Position numbers and translations under genes: made by a program
Source: a virus
Virus record (IMG/VR): IMGVR_UViG_3300046535_000596
Location: 1 to 44,612 of that record
Length of the DNA stretch: 44,612 nt
Reading direction: 5' to 3' (one strand)
The notes under the pieces: model-generated
What the model was told of the DNA's origin: nothing
Database searches by the model: none
The model's input: the letters and a program-made list of their open reading frames with translations, nothing else
Shown: piece by piece, positions 19,624-27,846 of the stretch
Numbering within the stretch: the first letter of the stretch is position 1
Layout of the letters: each line of letters begins with the position of its first letter

Positions 19624-20892
19624 TCACGCGGCGTTCTTCCTCGCGGGCAAGACGGTCACGGTGGACCGCCCGTCCTCGCCGCCCTCGCGGTCATAGATGA
19701 TCGACTTAAGCGAGCGTCCTGCGTCGTAGCCCTCTCCCCAATGCCAAGCGTCGCCGGGCGCCATGATCTGATGACATTCCGTAATGCATCCCCGGCCTTC
19801 GGTGATGCCGACTTGCGTTATGTGCTTATGGAAGCCGTGGGCGAAGCGGTGTCTGGCAAGTCCCCACATTTCAGGCTCACGCGCAGCCATAACGCCCGGC
19901 ATGTCCTTAAGCTTGGTCGTGTGCGTGTGTGTCATTCCAAGCATTACCCTCCCAAAAAGGCGGTAACGGTGGATCGCTGGAGAAATATCAACAATAACGC
20001 GCGGATCATTTCGGAACCACGCATGAAGAAAAAACGAAATTGCGTAACTTGCGTGCTCGTCGTGATTACCTGGAAGCGTGATTATTTCGATAATACGATG
20101 GTTTTGCAATAGCAAATTTGCGACTTCAACAATCGTGTCGCAGGCTTTTAACAGAACCTTTGGGTAACGGCCATCGACTTGCAGAGCATTTCCGCTGCGC
20201 GCGGTTTTGTTTTCGTTTGAATCTGCGTGGAGGGTGTCGCCCCCGATTAAAAGGATCGCCCGTTCCGTTTTCGGCGTCCGATCTGCGACCTTGCCGAACG
20301 TCTCAAGCATGACGCGGGCGCCAATTTTCAAATCCCAGTTTTCGGCAGCGTCTCCCTCCCAGCAATGAACGCCGAAATGCGGATCGCCCCAAGGGTATAG
20401 TGCAAGCAAATCCTCGTATTTTGCGGCCGGCGCCCTTGTCGGCTGAGCGCATGGCTTGAAGTTGGCGAAATGCGCAGCCAGATCATCAACGAATAGGCGC
20501 GGGTTGATGCCATCGCGCGTCTTGACCCAAGACTGGACGACGCGGCCTTCGGCGTCCACAAGGCTTGAAACGCCCTTGACGATATGGCCCTGTGGGAGCG
20601 CGAACTTTTCGCCGGCCTCGCGCTTTTGCTGGACGAATGTCTTTTGCACCTCGCCATCGGCATCGAGTTGGCTCGAAACCCGCGAGACTTCAAATCCGGG
20701 CATGACCGGCGCGAAGCCCAAAAGCCCCTTGGCCGCGATGTTTTTCAACCGGCTTTGCAGGGTAGTTCGGCGCATATCGTTGAGATGCCGTGCAGCGGCG
20801 GATTTATTGATCGACCCGTCAGGGTTGCGGGTTGCTTCAATGGCGGCGAGGGTTTCGGCGATCTGTTCGTCAGTAAGGGCTATTCCGGTCAT
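19624..20892 (-). CDS. Winged-HTH plus metallophosphoesterase protein, 422 aa
   Basis: An N-terminal HTH-like segment (PDGSINKSAAARHLNDMRRT) precedes a calcineurin-like phosphoesterase domain from about residue 165. Metal-binding motifs are YPWGDPHFGVHCWE (D-x-H), ILLIGGDTLHADSN (GD), TLPGNHDEHASYA (GNHD) and MLGMTHTHTTKL (H-x-H). The expected metal ligands are present, so it should be active on a phosphoester, DNA or nucleotide. Proteins of this layout are common in phage genomes of Proteobacteria, often labelled oxidoreductase in error. It lies after the lysis cassette. A good ribosome site (GAGAGGGGGACGC) precedes ATG 20892. Confidence 0.85.
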   Translation of the reverse strand: MTGIALTDEQIAETLAAIEATRNPDGSINKSAAARHLNDMRRTTLQSRLKNIAAKGLLGFAPVMPGFEVSRVSSQLDADGEVQKTFVQQKREAGEKFALPQGHIVKGVSSLVDAEGRVVQSWVKTRDGINPRLFVDDLAAHFANFKPCAQPTRAPAAKYEDLLALYPWGDPHFGVHCWEGDAAENWDLKIGARVMLETFGKVADRTPKTERAILLIGGDTLHADSNENKTARSGNALQVDGRYPKVLLKACDTIVEVANLLLQNHRIIEIITLPGNHDEHASYAISFFLHAWFRNDPRVIVDISPAIHRYRLFGRVMLGMTHTHTTKLKDMPGVMAAREPEMWGLARHRFAHGFHKHITQVGITEGRGCITECHQIMAPGDAWHWGEGYDAGRSLKSIIYDREGGEDGRSTVTVLPARKNAA

Positions 20893-20941
20893 GCGTCCCC
20901 CTCTCGGGGTTGCGGCCTATGGCCTGGGGCGCGGGAAATGC

Positions 20942-21325
20942 TTATTGATTGTGACTCGGCCAGAAATGGCTCAAGGCCCATTGCGCGACGATGGCGAATC
21001 CCGATCCGAATGCCCCGGCGATGACTAGCAGTACCGCCATCGCGCCCTTGCCGCGCTCATCACGACGCTCAAGCGCAGTCAGTCGCTGGTCGATCTTGTT
21101 TTCGTGCGCCGTCAACTTTTCAGTCAAAGCCTCTTGTCCGTGGCTCAAGTCGGTGATTTTCGACAAGATAAGGCCGTTTTGCGCCGCAATATTACGCAAT
21201 GCCCCGATGCTTTCCCAAATATCGCGCCTATCTTGTTTGGAGGCGTCAGATTGTTCCTTGAGCCGCCCAATATCGGACGCATTGTCCAATATGCGGCCGA
21301 TTTCCGAGGCGGATGAGGGGTTCAT
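20942..21325 (-). CDS. Coiled-coil protein with C-terminal membrane span (lysis-associated)
   Basis: ATG 21325 (MNPSSASEIGRILDNASDIG) has GGGG at good spacing; ATG 21334 is an alternative. A long helical stretch (LTEKLTAHENKIDQRLTALE) is followed by a hydrophobic segment AMAVLLVIAGAFGSGFAIVA near the C-terminus. The layout recalls DUF1515-like proteins and could be a lysis accessory, as it follows holin and endolysin genes. A classical spanin pair is not seen. Confidence 0.6.
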   Translation of the reverse strand: MNPSSASEIGRILDNASDIGRLKEQSDASKQDRRDIWESIGALRNIAAQNGLILSKITDLSHGQEALTEKLTAHENKIDQRLTALERRDERGKGAMAVLLVIAGAFGSGFAIVAQWALSHFWPSHNQ

Positions 21326-21337
21326 TCCGGGCATCCC

Positions 21338-21394
21338 CTACGAAACGCGAAGATGAAAAATTAACGGGTCGGGAATATGCTCTTGCACAGCCAT
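21338..21394 (-). CDS. Possible 18-aa peptide ORF
   Basis: ATG 21394 has a strong ribosome site (GGAAGG 8 nt upstream) and encodes MAVQEHIPDPLIFHLRVS before TAG. The stop lies just before the coiled-coil gene, so it may tune that gene's translation. The rest of the 21326-21461 gap shows only a GC-rich inverted segment and no other gene. Weak evidence. Confidence 0.2.
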   Translation of the reverse strand: MAVQEHIPDPLIFHLRVS

Positions 21395-21461
21395 TTGGTT
21401 CGGTCCTTCCAAGCCAGAGGGTCAGAGGCGCGCCGGCCCTGCGAAGATCGGCGCGTCTCGC

Positions 21462-21995
21462 TTACTTCTTGTGGATTGCGGCGATTGCCGGCGTTGCTAC
21501 GCCCTTCCATTTTTCGATGGTGCGTGCGCCGATCAGCGTTCCGAGGATGCCCAACGACACATTATATACTGATGCCTCGATCAATGGGCCGTGCCACATC
21601 GTAGCCACCCACTGCCAAGTGACCATCGCGCCAAGCGACCAGCCGAGACTCGGCCTCCATCCGGCAATGAATAGAGACGGGCTTTCCGCTTCCTTGGCGT
21701 TAATATCGGTTTGCTGCTTGTCGGCGGCGAGGGCTGCGGCAATGTCGTCAGCATGGGCTTGCGCCACGCTGTTAACCTTGGCGACAGCATCCGGGTCTTT
21801 GTTGATGGCGTCCGCGAGAGCGCCAGGATCATCCGCCGATGCCCCAAATGCCGATGACAGCCCATTGATGACGGTCGAGGCGATCAAATTGGCCGGGAAG
21901 GGGAGAACGGTTCCGACGAGCTTTGACAGGATCGGCGCGCCAGCTTTCGCCAGGGCCTCAGCAACCGGAGCAAGGGTTGAAATATCAAATGCCAT
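21462..21995 (-). CDS. Holin of the 3TM superfamily
   Basis: A 177-aa protein. The C-terminal part has the family pattern SLFIAGWRPSLGWSLGAMVT, then WQWVATMWHGPL and LGILGTLIGARTIEKWKGVA. The N-terminal hydrophobic helix (LSKLVGTVLPFPANLIASTV) and a charged helical linker precede it. Holin_3TMs proteins form the membrane lesion that releases or activates endolysin. It follows the endolysin gene by 3 nt. Confidence 0.85.
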   Translation of the reverse strand: MAFDISTLAPVAEALAKAGAPILSKLVGTVLPFPANLIASTVINGLSSAFGASADDPGALADAINKDPDAVAKVNSVAQAHADDIAAALAADKQQTDINAKEAESPSLFIAGWRPSLGWSLGAMVTWQWVATMWHGPLIEASVYNVSLGILGTLIGARTIEKWKGVATPAIAAIHKK

Positions 21996-21998
21996 AGA

Positions 21999-22778
21999 TC
22001 AAACTCCGTTTGCGGCGGTGGTCAATTCAGCAGCGGTTCTGTTGTGACGATTGATGGCGACGACGAGCGCGACGGCGCATCCAACGCAGGCCGCGACCAG
22101 CGCGACGATCACGATAGACGGGACGGGGCTTTGTGCGGCTGGATGCAGGCTGGCGAGCGAGGCGGCTGACGCCGTAGCGGGCGCAACCGCGACCTTGGCC
22201 TTGGTCATGGCTTTCTGTGTCTCGACGGCAGCGCCTGCGATTAGCGAGCCCTTGAGGTCGGATAAGGCGTGCTTAGCCTTGGCGAGATAAGCTTGGCGCG
22301 AGGCGAGGCCGTTGTAACCGCCATTGACGCGCAATGTCACGGCACGGATGTCGTCCTTATCGGCCGAGACGTTAAGACTGCGATCTTTCCAGTATTGCGC
22401 CGCCGTGGTCGCGGCCCAAGGGAAGGTCGCCATCTTGGCGGGTTGCGAGACGAAATCGACGCCGAAGACTTTGGCGAGCCTGGAATAGTTGGCCCTTCCA
22501 GTATTTTGAATTAATCCGCGCCCCTTGAATGCAGGGCCATCGCCCGCAATGATGTTGCCGAGGTCTTTTCGCCCCTCATAGGCGCGGCCGCTCGCGAATT
22601 CGGTCGTGGTCGTAATGCCGGCCGATTCGTGCGCGCACTGGGAAATGAAATGCGCCAACCGCAGTTTGCTCGAAAGATCAGCGCGCGTGATACAATCGGC
22701 CATCGATGCCGCGAACCCGGAGCGGATCGCCGCTTTGCTGTTGGGCGCGATAGCGAGAATGATCTTTTCGTAATCCAT
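21999..22778 (-). CDS. GH19 endolysin with C-terminal membrane anchor
   Basis: A 259-aa protein. Residues ~1-180 match GH19 chitinase-type phage endolysins: FISQCAHESAGITTTTEFAS with catalytic Glu in HES, GRAYEGRKDLGNIIAGDGPA, FKGRGLIQNTGRANYSRLAK, and VTLRVNGGYNGLASRQAYLA. They cleave peptidoglycan glycan strands. After an Ala-rich linker comes a strong hydrophobic segment, PSIVIVALVAACVGCAVALV followed by VAINRHNR, near the C-terminus; no N-terminal signal is present. A C-terminal anchor would hold the enzyme at the inner membrane, unlike typical free endolysins. Confidence 0.88.
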   Translation of the reverse strand: MDYEKIILAIAPNSKAAIRSGFAASMADCITRADLSSKLRLAHFISQCAHESAGITTTTEFASGRAYEGRKDLGNIIAGDGPAFKGRGLIQNTGRANYSRLAKVFGVDFVSQPAKMATFPWAATTAAQYWKDRSLNVSADKDDIRAVTLRVNGGYNGLASRQAYLAKAKHALSDLKGSLIAGAAVETQKAMTKAKVAVAPATASAASLASLHPAAQSPVPSIVIVALVAACVGCAVALVVAINRHNRTAAELTTAANGV

Positions 22779-22927
22779 CAGTCAATCCTCTGCCATTGCG
22801 TACAGCCGGCGATAGCGTCGAAAACAGGGCCACACGCCAGTTGCAGCGCGAGAACGGCCGCGAAGGCGATGACAGCGCCGACAATGAGCGGCGAGAAGAC
22901 GACGAGAAGCGTCAATCTCAGAGGCAT
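22778..22927 (-). CDS. Small membrane protein, 49 aa
   Basis: ATG 22927 gives MPLRLTLLVVFSPLIVGAVI continuing AFAAVLALQLACGPVFDAIA, one or two hydrophobic spans with a short C-terminus. Its TGA overlaps the endolysin start, so it is the first gene of the lysis cassette and could be a second holin, antiholin or pinholin-like protein. Confidence 0.55.
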   Translation of the reverse strand: MPLRLTLLVVFSPLIVGAVIAFAAVLALQLACGPVFDAIAGCTQWQRID

Positions 22928-22967
22928 GACAGAGCCTTTCGATGGGGCTTGATTATGTTGACGCCGC

Positions 22968-23339
22968 TTAAGGTGCCTCAACCGTCGCTGCATCAGGGAC
23001 TGATGCGCGGATCTTGAGGGCGCCGGCCACCACAATTTCACTCGACCCATCCGAGTCATTGACGCGCGCTTGATGGTAAACACCGGCCGGAATGACTGGC
23101 AGAGCCGCCGTATCAGATGACGACAGCGCGACAGACATCGTCCACAGTTGCGAAGGTCCGTCTTGGGTGAACGCCCCGACCTTTTTAACGAACGCCGTCT
23201 CTGACGAGGACGACGCCGCAATGATGTAAACCCCAGTCGGCGCGGTCAAAACTGCCGGTGTCGTCCCGGTGGCGTAAATCGGGATTTCCAGGTCTATGGT
23301 GTCTCCCTGATAGATCGGGCGCTGTGAGAGGTCCGTCAT
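22968..23339 (-). CDS. Beta-rich tail-associated protein, 123 aa
   Basis: ATG 23339 (MTDLSQRPIYQGDTIDLEIP) overlaps the upstream stop by one base. The sequence is an Ig-like beta pattern (GVYIIAASSSSETAFVKKVG; SQLWTMSVALSSSDTAALPV; GVYHQARVNDSDGSSEIVVA). Such proteins often follow tail fibre genes in siphoviruses of Alphaproteobacteria (BppU-like N-domain fold). Likely a virion or baseplate accessory. Confidence 0.6.
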   Translation of the reverse strand: MTDLSQRPIYQGDTIDLEIPIYATGTTPAVLTAPTGVYIIAASSSSETAFVKKVGAFTQDGPSQLWTMSVALSSSDTAALPVIPAGVYHQARVNDSDGSSEIVVAGALKIRASVPDAATVEAP

Positions 23340-24046
23340 CAACTTGCCTTTCTGATCCCGAACAAGCCGGGCGTCGTGATGGTTTTGGAATAGACGCCCT
23401 TGACGGTGGCGGATTGCGGCGGCCATACGCCGGGGACGATAACAAGCCGCGATTGGGGTTGGCTGACCGCCACGGATATGGCGGCGATGTCGGGCGATTC
23501 AGATGCGGCAAGGGCGCCGGATAAAGACACGCCACCCGTAAGCGAGGCCGTGTCAGGTTGATCCGTTGCCGACAGCGCGCCAGGTATCGCCACATTGCCG
23601 GAAAGCGCGGCGCCATCTTGCCCTTCGGTCGCGCCCACTGAACCGGTCGAACTGATTGAACCGGATAGGCCGGCCGCGTCCGCCGCCTCCGTCGCCGCCA
23701 GCGTGCCCGCCGTCGTGCCTCCAGTGGTTCCGGCTATGGCCGCCGCGTCTTGTGCCTCATTGGACGCCAGCGCCCCGCTTGAGGCGGACGAACCCGCAAG
23801 CGCCGCCGCGTCCGACGCCTCCGTTGCCGAAATCGCGCCAGAGGACGCGACGGAACCCGCCGCCGCCGCCGTGTCGGAAGCTTCCGTCGTCGCCAGCGCG
23901 GCGCTTGTGGAAATACTCCCGGCAAAAGCGGCGCCGTCTGCGCTTTCCGTCGTCGCCAGCGCCCCCGATGCGGACGGAGATGCTGAGGTGCTTTCGGCAG
24001 CAATCGCGCTGAGGCCAATGGCGTCCGCGCCTAACGCGCCAGACAT
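23339..24046 (-). CDS. Alanine/serine-rich repeat protein, 235 aa
   Basis: Residues ~25-200 contain about eight imperfect repeats of 20-23 residues with the core A(T/S)(T/N)E(A/S)xDxAAxAGS. Examples are ALATTESADGAAFAG, AISATEASDAAALAG and SVGATEGQDGAALSG. The last ~40 residues are non-repetitive (VIVPGVWPPQSATVKGVYSK). The repeats suggest an extended beta or solenoid shaft and the position among fibre genes suggests a virion-surface protein. No family is named. Confidence 0.7.
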   Translation of the reverse strand: MSGALGADAIGLSAIAAESTSASPSASGALATTESADGAAFAGSISTSAALATTEASDTAAAAGSVASSGAISATEASDAAALAGSSASSGALASNEAQDAAAIAGTTGGTTAGTLAATEAADAAGLSGSISSTGSVGATEGQDGAALSGNVAIPGALSATDQPDTASLTGGVSLSGALAASESPDIAAISVAVSQPQSRLVIVPGVWPPQSATVKGVYSKTITTPGLFGIRKAS

Positions 24047-24048
24047 GA

Positions 24049-25242
24049 TCAGCTATCCCAATAGGAATAGCCGGAAGGCGGGGTATATGCGCATTGCTGT
24101 GCGGTGGTGCAGAGCAACACCTTCTGCGCCGTCGCGGCGCAGCTATACCCTGCCATGATATAGCTCGCACCGAGCGTCAGACTCGAGACGGTATATCCTA
24201 GGCTGTTGGCTGCGTAGAACTTAATCGACCCAGTGGACGCTGTGAAATCTACCGCGACGCCGAGCGTATTACCGCTAATTGGTACGGGCGAGGCTGTTCC
24301 GAGAACACCGGCATTATTGTACACGGCTCCGCCGCCAGCCACGATGCCCCAGCTTACAGAGTCAGCTCCGGGGTAGCCGGTTGTAGCCGTGGATGCCGCT
24401 GCTATGCCTACGATGCACAGGTTAGTCGCAACACCTTCCAGCTTGACCTCAAAATAGAGTTTGCCTGCGGACCGTGAGGTGGTCGATTTGATGCTGCTGT
24501 TCTGGCTGGTTGACCCTGCCACCCCAGTTCCGTATAGCCTACGGCCGTTAGGTGCAAGGGGGATGAGGGCAGTAGTGACGTTGGGGCTGCTGTTGTTAAC
24601 GTCCCACGTCGTCGCGGACGAAGCCCCCTTGGATAGCGAGACCACCCAGCCGTAGGTTGTTCCGGTATAAGTTAGGATGGCATTGGCGCAATCTTCGGCC
24701 AGCACCAGATTGTTGTTCGATACGCCCTGTATCTTCAGGCTGTTCGGGGAAATAGTCAGGTTACGGGCGCTAAAGCATTGTAGCGCGTCGACGACTTCAA
24801 TCGTGTCATTGATCGCAGGTGACGCGGGCAATGTTAGGGTCCACGCACCACCGGATGTATCGGCAAGGATTTGATCACCGGCAACGGCGGTATAGGTTGT
24901 GGTCTTGGCAACGTAGCGCGAGAATTGCGCATTAACCATGTATTCTGCTGGCATCGAGCAAATAACCGTGCTGGTTCCAGACAGGGAAATCGCGGCGTTA
25001 GAGTTCGACGACTTGAGGATGGTCGTGCGCGCCAACGTATCCGGCGAACCGGAGGTTACCGGCCCTATACCCACTTCCCAATCGGTTCCGTTGCCTGACA
25101 GCAAGGTGTAATAGCATGAGTTTCCGCTGCCGATACCGGCAACGAATGTTTGACGTTGCGCTACCGCCCCCGCAAGCGCCAGCGTTGCGGTCCCGGTCGT
25201 CGCGGTGGTTTCTTGAACGAGATCAGCGAAAACTATTGCCAT
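24049..25242 (-). CDS. Tail fibre protein with C-terminal SPRY-like domain
   Basis: A 397-aa protein. The N-terminal part (TGTATLALAGAVAQRQTFVA; GSPDTLARTTILKSSNSNAA) is typical of phage tail proteins, and a beta-helix-like middle (DTSGGAWTLTLPASPAINDT) follows. The C-terminal ~150 residues match a SPRY/B30.2 lectin-like fold: AGKLYFEVKLEGVATNLCIV, SVSWGIVAGGGAVYNNAGVL, GNTLGVAVDFTASTGSIKFY. SPRY modules in phage tails probably bind host surface glycans or proteins. Confidence 0.75.
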   Translation of the reverse strand: MAIVFADLVQETTATTGTATLALAGAVAQRQTFVAGIGSGNSCYYTLLSGNGTDWEVGIGPVTSGSPDTLARTTILKSSNSNAAISLSGTSTVICSMPAEYMVNAQFSRYVAKTTTYTAVAGDQILADTSGGAWTLTLPASPAINDTIEVVDALQCFSARNLTISPNSLKIQGVSNNNLVLAEDCANAILTYTGTTYGWVVSLSKGASSATTWDVNNSSPNVTTALIPLAPNGRRLYGTGVAGSTSQNSSIKSTTSRSAGKLYFEVKLEGVATNLCIVGIAAASTATTGYPGADSVSWGIVAGGGAVYNNAGVLGTASPVPISGNTLGVAVDFTASTGSIKFYAANSLGYTVSSLTLGASYIMAGYSCAATAQKVLLCTTAQQCAYTPPSGYSYWDS

Positions 25243-25273
25243 TGCGCTCCCCTTCGGCGTTGATCAGGATTAA

Positions 25274-25699
25274 TCAGGCGTGGGTGATCGTGCCGGCCGT
25301 GATCGTCACGGTAACACCGCTCGAAATGGTCGAGGCAGCAAGGACGATGTCTTTGCCGGACGCGGTTCCTTCCGCCGTACCGCCGACCGTCAGGCCAGAT
25401 ACAATCGTGGTTCCGGCGTTGTTGCGGAATTCGGCCAAAGCCGCCGTGCCGCCTGCGGAGGCCGCGACAGATAGGGGAACGCCCGCCAGCGTCAAAACAG
25501 AACCCGACACGGTCGCCGCGGTGGCGGGGAGCGCAATGGTGGCGAGAACGCCGGTTGCGCCAGAGAGCGCCGACGTTCCGATGACAAGTTGGCCTGCGAG
25601 CGCGGTTCCTGTGGCGGAAGCAATCGTCTTGCTGGCGATCAGATCGGCAACGTCTTGGAGACGAGCGGTTTTCAACGCGGCTTGATAGGTCACGGCCAT
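25274..25699 (-). CDS. Tail-associated protein, 141 aa
   Basis: A Ser/Thr/Ala-rich beta protein (TALAGQLVIGTSALSGATGV) with an N-terminal helix MAVTYQAALKTARLQDVADL. The DNA is intact and ends with a bare stop before the SPRY fibre gene. Similar small proteins appear among fibre genes of siphoviruses; function unknown. Confidence 0.65.
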   Translation of the reverse strand: MAVTYQAALKTARLQDVADLIASKTIASATGTALAGQLVIGTSALSGATGVLATIALPATAATVSGSVLTLAGVPLSVAASAGGTAALAEFRNNAGTTIVSGLTVGGTAEGTASGKDIVLAASTISSGVTVTITAGTITHA

Positions 25700-25753
25700 A
25701 GGTCAGTTCCTTTTGATGATGGGGGATTTTCGGGAAGGTAAAACGGTCGCGCG

Positions 25754-27844
25754 TTATTTCAGCGCCTTGATGTCGGACAGCGAAACGTCCATCAGCATCC
25801 AGTCGATATTGTCGAGCGACACGCCCACGGCGGCGGCGAGGGTCGAACCCCAATCGGCGCCATCAAGGAAGATGTGCGGGTATTGGTTGTGCAGCGTCGC
25901 AGCTTGAATGTGGTGCGCGCCGTTCGAGCAATGCAGCCACGGCGTCCAGCCCCACGTCGATGTGGTCGTATAGGTTGCAGGACCAAACGCGGTGGAAATA
26001 TTATAGGTGGACGTATGCGAGACATATTGCCCCGCCCAAACACCATGACCCGCCGTGGTTCCGGTCGGATATGGGAAATAGCTGATGGCGACATATTCCG
26101 GGTCGAGGAACCTGTTCGGAAGGGTTGCCCCTGAGCCTGCGGTTACAATCGAGTTCGAACCCGAAAATCCAGCGATAGAATAACTGAACGAACAGTCAAA
26201 ATCCCATGTCCAAGTTTTATGCGCCGGTGTCGTCCATGTGGCCGACTGGCTTATATCAAGCAGCATTGACCCGCTTAGGGCTATCGTCTGCAAATCCAGC
26301 TTATCGAAGCCGCCAACTTGCGAAAACACCAAGATCGGGCAAGAACTAAGGCTATAATCGCCGCTGGTGTTGCTGATATAATTCGACGTTCCTGACGCCC
26401 CGCCGCCGCCTCCGCTTAACGTTCCATCGGAATGATAGGATGTTGAGCCAATCGCGGGGATGCCTGCCGTGTCGCCCGGCCCGATGGTGAAGGCCAGGAT
26501 GATCGGCCCCGATCCCTCTTGGCCGAAGGGCGAGATCGGAATGAATTCATCGCCCCACGAAGCGGTCTGGACGACGTTTTGCCAGACGCTCAGGATATTA
26601 TTTTCAATCGTATCCGACCAAGAATAGCCGCCAGTGCCGCTCGATATGATCAGCGACCCGCCGCCGAAATTGATCGCCTTGACGCCCCAGTAATAGTCTC
26701 CGGTTTTGGTCGGAAAATCGGGGACTTGGTTTGTCGGCGTATGGCCGGTGTCGTTGTAATCAATCGCCCGCCATGTCTCATAGGCGAGCGAGTTAGATGA
26801 GACGCTAACGTTGCCGTAGGTGTCGGCGGTGAAGGTTTCACCGCAGAAATAGACCTTGTTGCCCGCGCCGTTGATGATCGGGTCGGACGCTTCGACCTGG
26901 ACGCCGGAAACCGTGCTTCCCTGCATGGCATCGGTAAAATTGGAAATACTGGACGCCGCCGAGCCGTCGCTTAACTTGCGCGCGCCCGACATGTTGAAGC
27001 ATTGCCACTTCGGGGTGACTGTGATCGTTAGGGGCTTGACGCCCGTCACTGGGTCGGGGGCGCCTGCTGTGACGGTAAACGGCGCCATGATCGGCGCGAA
27101 CACGTCCGATAATTTAAGCTGACATAACGCCATGCGGGTGATGCCCGCGCGGTCGTTCATCCACGAACTGCCGGTCAGCGTCGCCGTGTAGCTCGCTGCC
27201 CCCATCGGCGCGACGCTGGCGAGTTTCGACATCGGCCATGCGGCGATTTTGTTGCCGCTATGGGCGACCAGTAGATATTTTCCGCCCCAACTCACATCGA
27301 TGATGCATTGAAACGGATCGATCCGCCACGGTGGATTGATGTCGGTTCCATCCCATGTCGTGACCGGAGGCGGGAGCGGAGCGGGCGGGTTGGCGGTGTC
27401 GTCATCGACCCATGTCAATTCAAGGATCGTCTCTTGGCCGCCCTTATCGACGACGGCCATTTTGTCGGTGCGTTTCAGCTTGAGCCACGATCCGCCATCT
27501 TCCGAATAAACCGTGGCTTCATGCGAGGCGAGGTGCTTCGGAGGCTCGGAACTGTCGAGCGTATATTGCGTCTCTTGGCCCCGGTCGGAATCGTCTTTGA
27601 CGCTGAACACGTCGATGCGCTCAGCGTCGAGTTTGGACGCGCCGTCTGTCGCATCAATCGCCTTGACATGCACTTGGCGGTTGTCATCGGAGCCGTTGTT
27701 GAGCGTCCATTGCGTCTCTTGCCCACGGTCGGAATTGTCAATGAACGAAATGCGATCAATGACTTTCAGCGGGACGAACATGCTCGCATCGTCGGGGTTC
27801 TTGATGCCCCGGACGGAGGTTGTGCGGTCGGCTTCCGTCGCCAT
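25754..27844 (-). CDS. Large putative tail tip/fibre protein, 696 aa
   Basis: The N-terminal ~140 residues hold three related units: DRISFIDNSDRGQETQWTLN, DVFSVKDDSDRGQETQYTLD and DKMAVVDKGGQETILELTWV. The long remainder is Gly/Ser/Trp-rich beta sequence (TSTWGWTPWLHCSNGAHHIQ) typical of surface-exposed phage proteins, and the segment AGITRMALCQLKLSDVFAPI is the only hydrophobic run. It starts 2 nt after the upstream fibre gene ends. Probably a virion adhesin or tip protein; no domain can be named with confidence. Confidence 0.65.
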   Translation of the reverse strand: MATEADRTTSVRGIKNPDDASMFVPLKVIDRISFIDNSDRGQETQWTLNNGSDDNRQVHVKAIDATDGASKLDAERIDVFSVKDDSDRGQETQYTLDSSEPPKHLASHEATVYSEDGGSWLKLKRTDKMAVVDKGGQETILELTWVDDDTANPPAPLPPPVTTWDGTDINPPWRIDPFQCIIDVSWGGKYLLVAHSGNKIAAWPMSKLASVAPMGAASYTATLTGSSWMNDRAGITRMALCQLKLSDVFAPIMAPFTVTAGAPDPVTGVKPLTITVTPKWQCFNMSGARKLSDGSAASSISNFTDAMQGSTVSGVQVEASDPIINGAGNKVYFCGETFTADTYGNVSVSSNSLAYETWRAIDYNDTGHTPTNQVPDFPTKTGDYYWGVKAINFGGGSLIISSGTGGYSWSDTIENNILSVWQNVVQTASWGDEFIPISPFGQEGSGPIILAFTIGPGDTAGIPAIGSTSYHSDGTLSGGGGGASGTSNYISNTSGDYSLSSCPILVFSQVGGFDKLDLQTIALSGSMLLDISQSATWTTPAHKTWTWDFDCSFSYSIAGFSGSNSIVTAGSGATLPNRFLDPEYVAISYFPYPTGTTAGHGVWAGQYVSHTSTYNISTAFGPATYTTTSTWGWTPWLHCSNGAHHIQAATLHNQYPHIFLDGADWGSTLAAAVGVSLDNIDWMLMDVSLSDIKALK

Positions 27845-27846
27845 GA

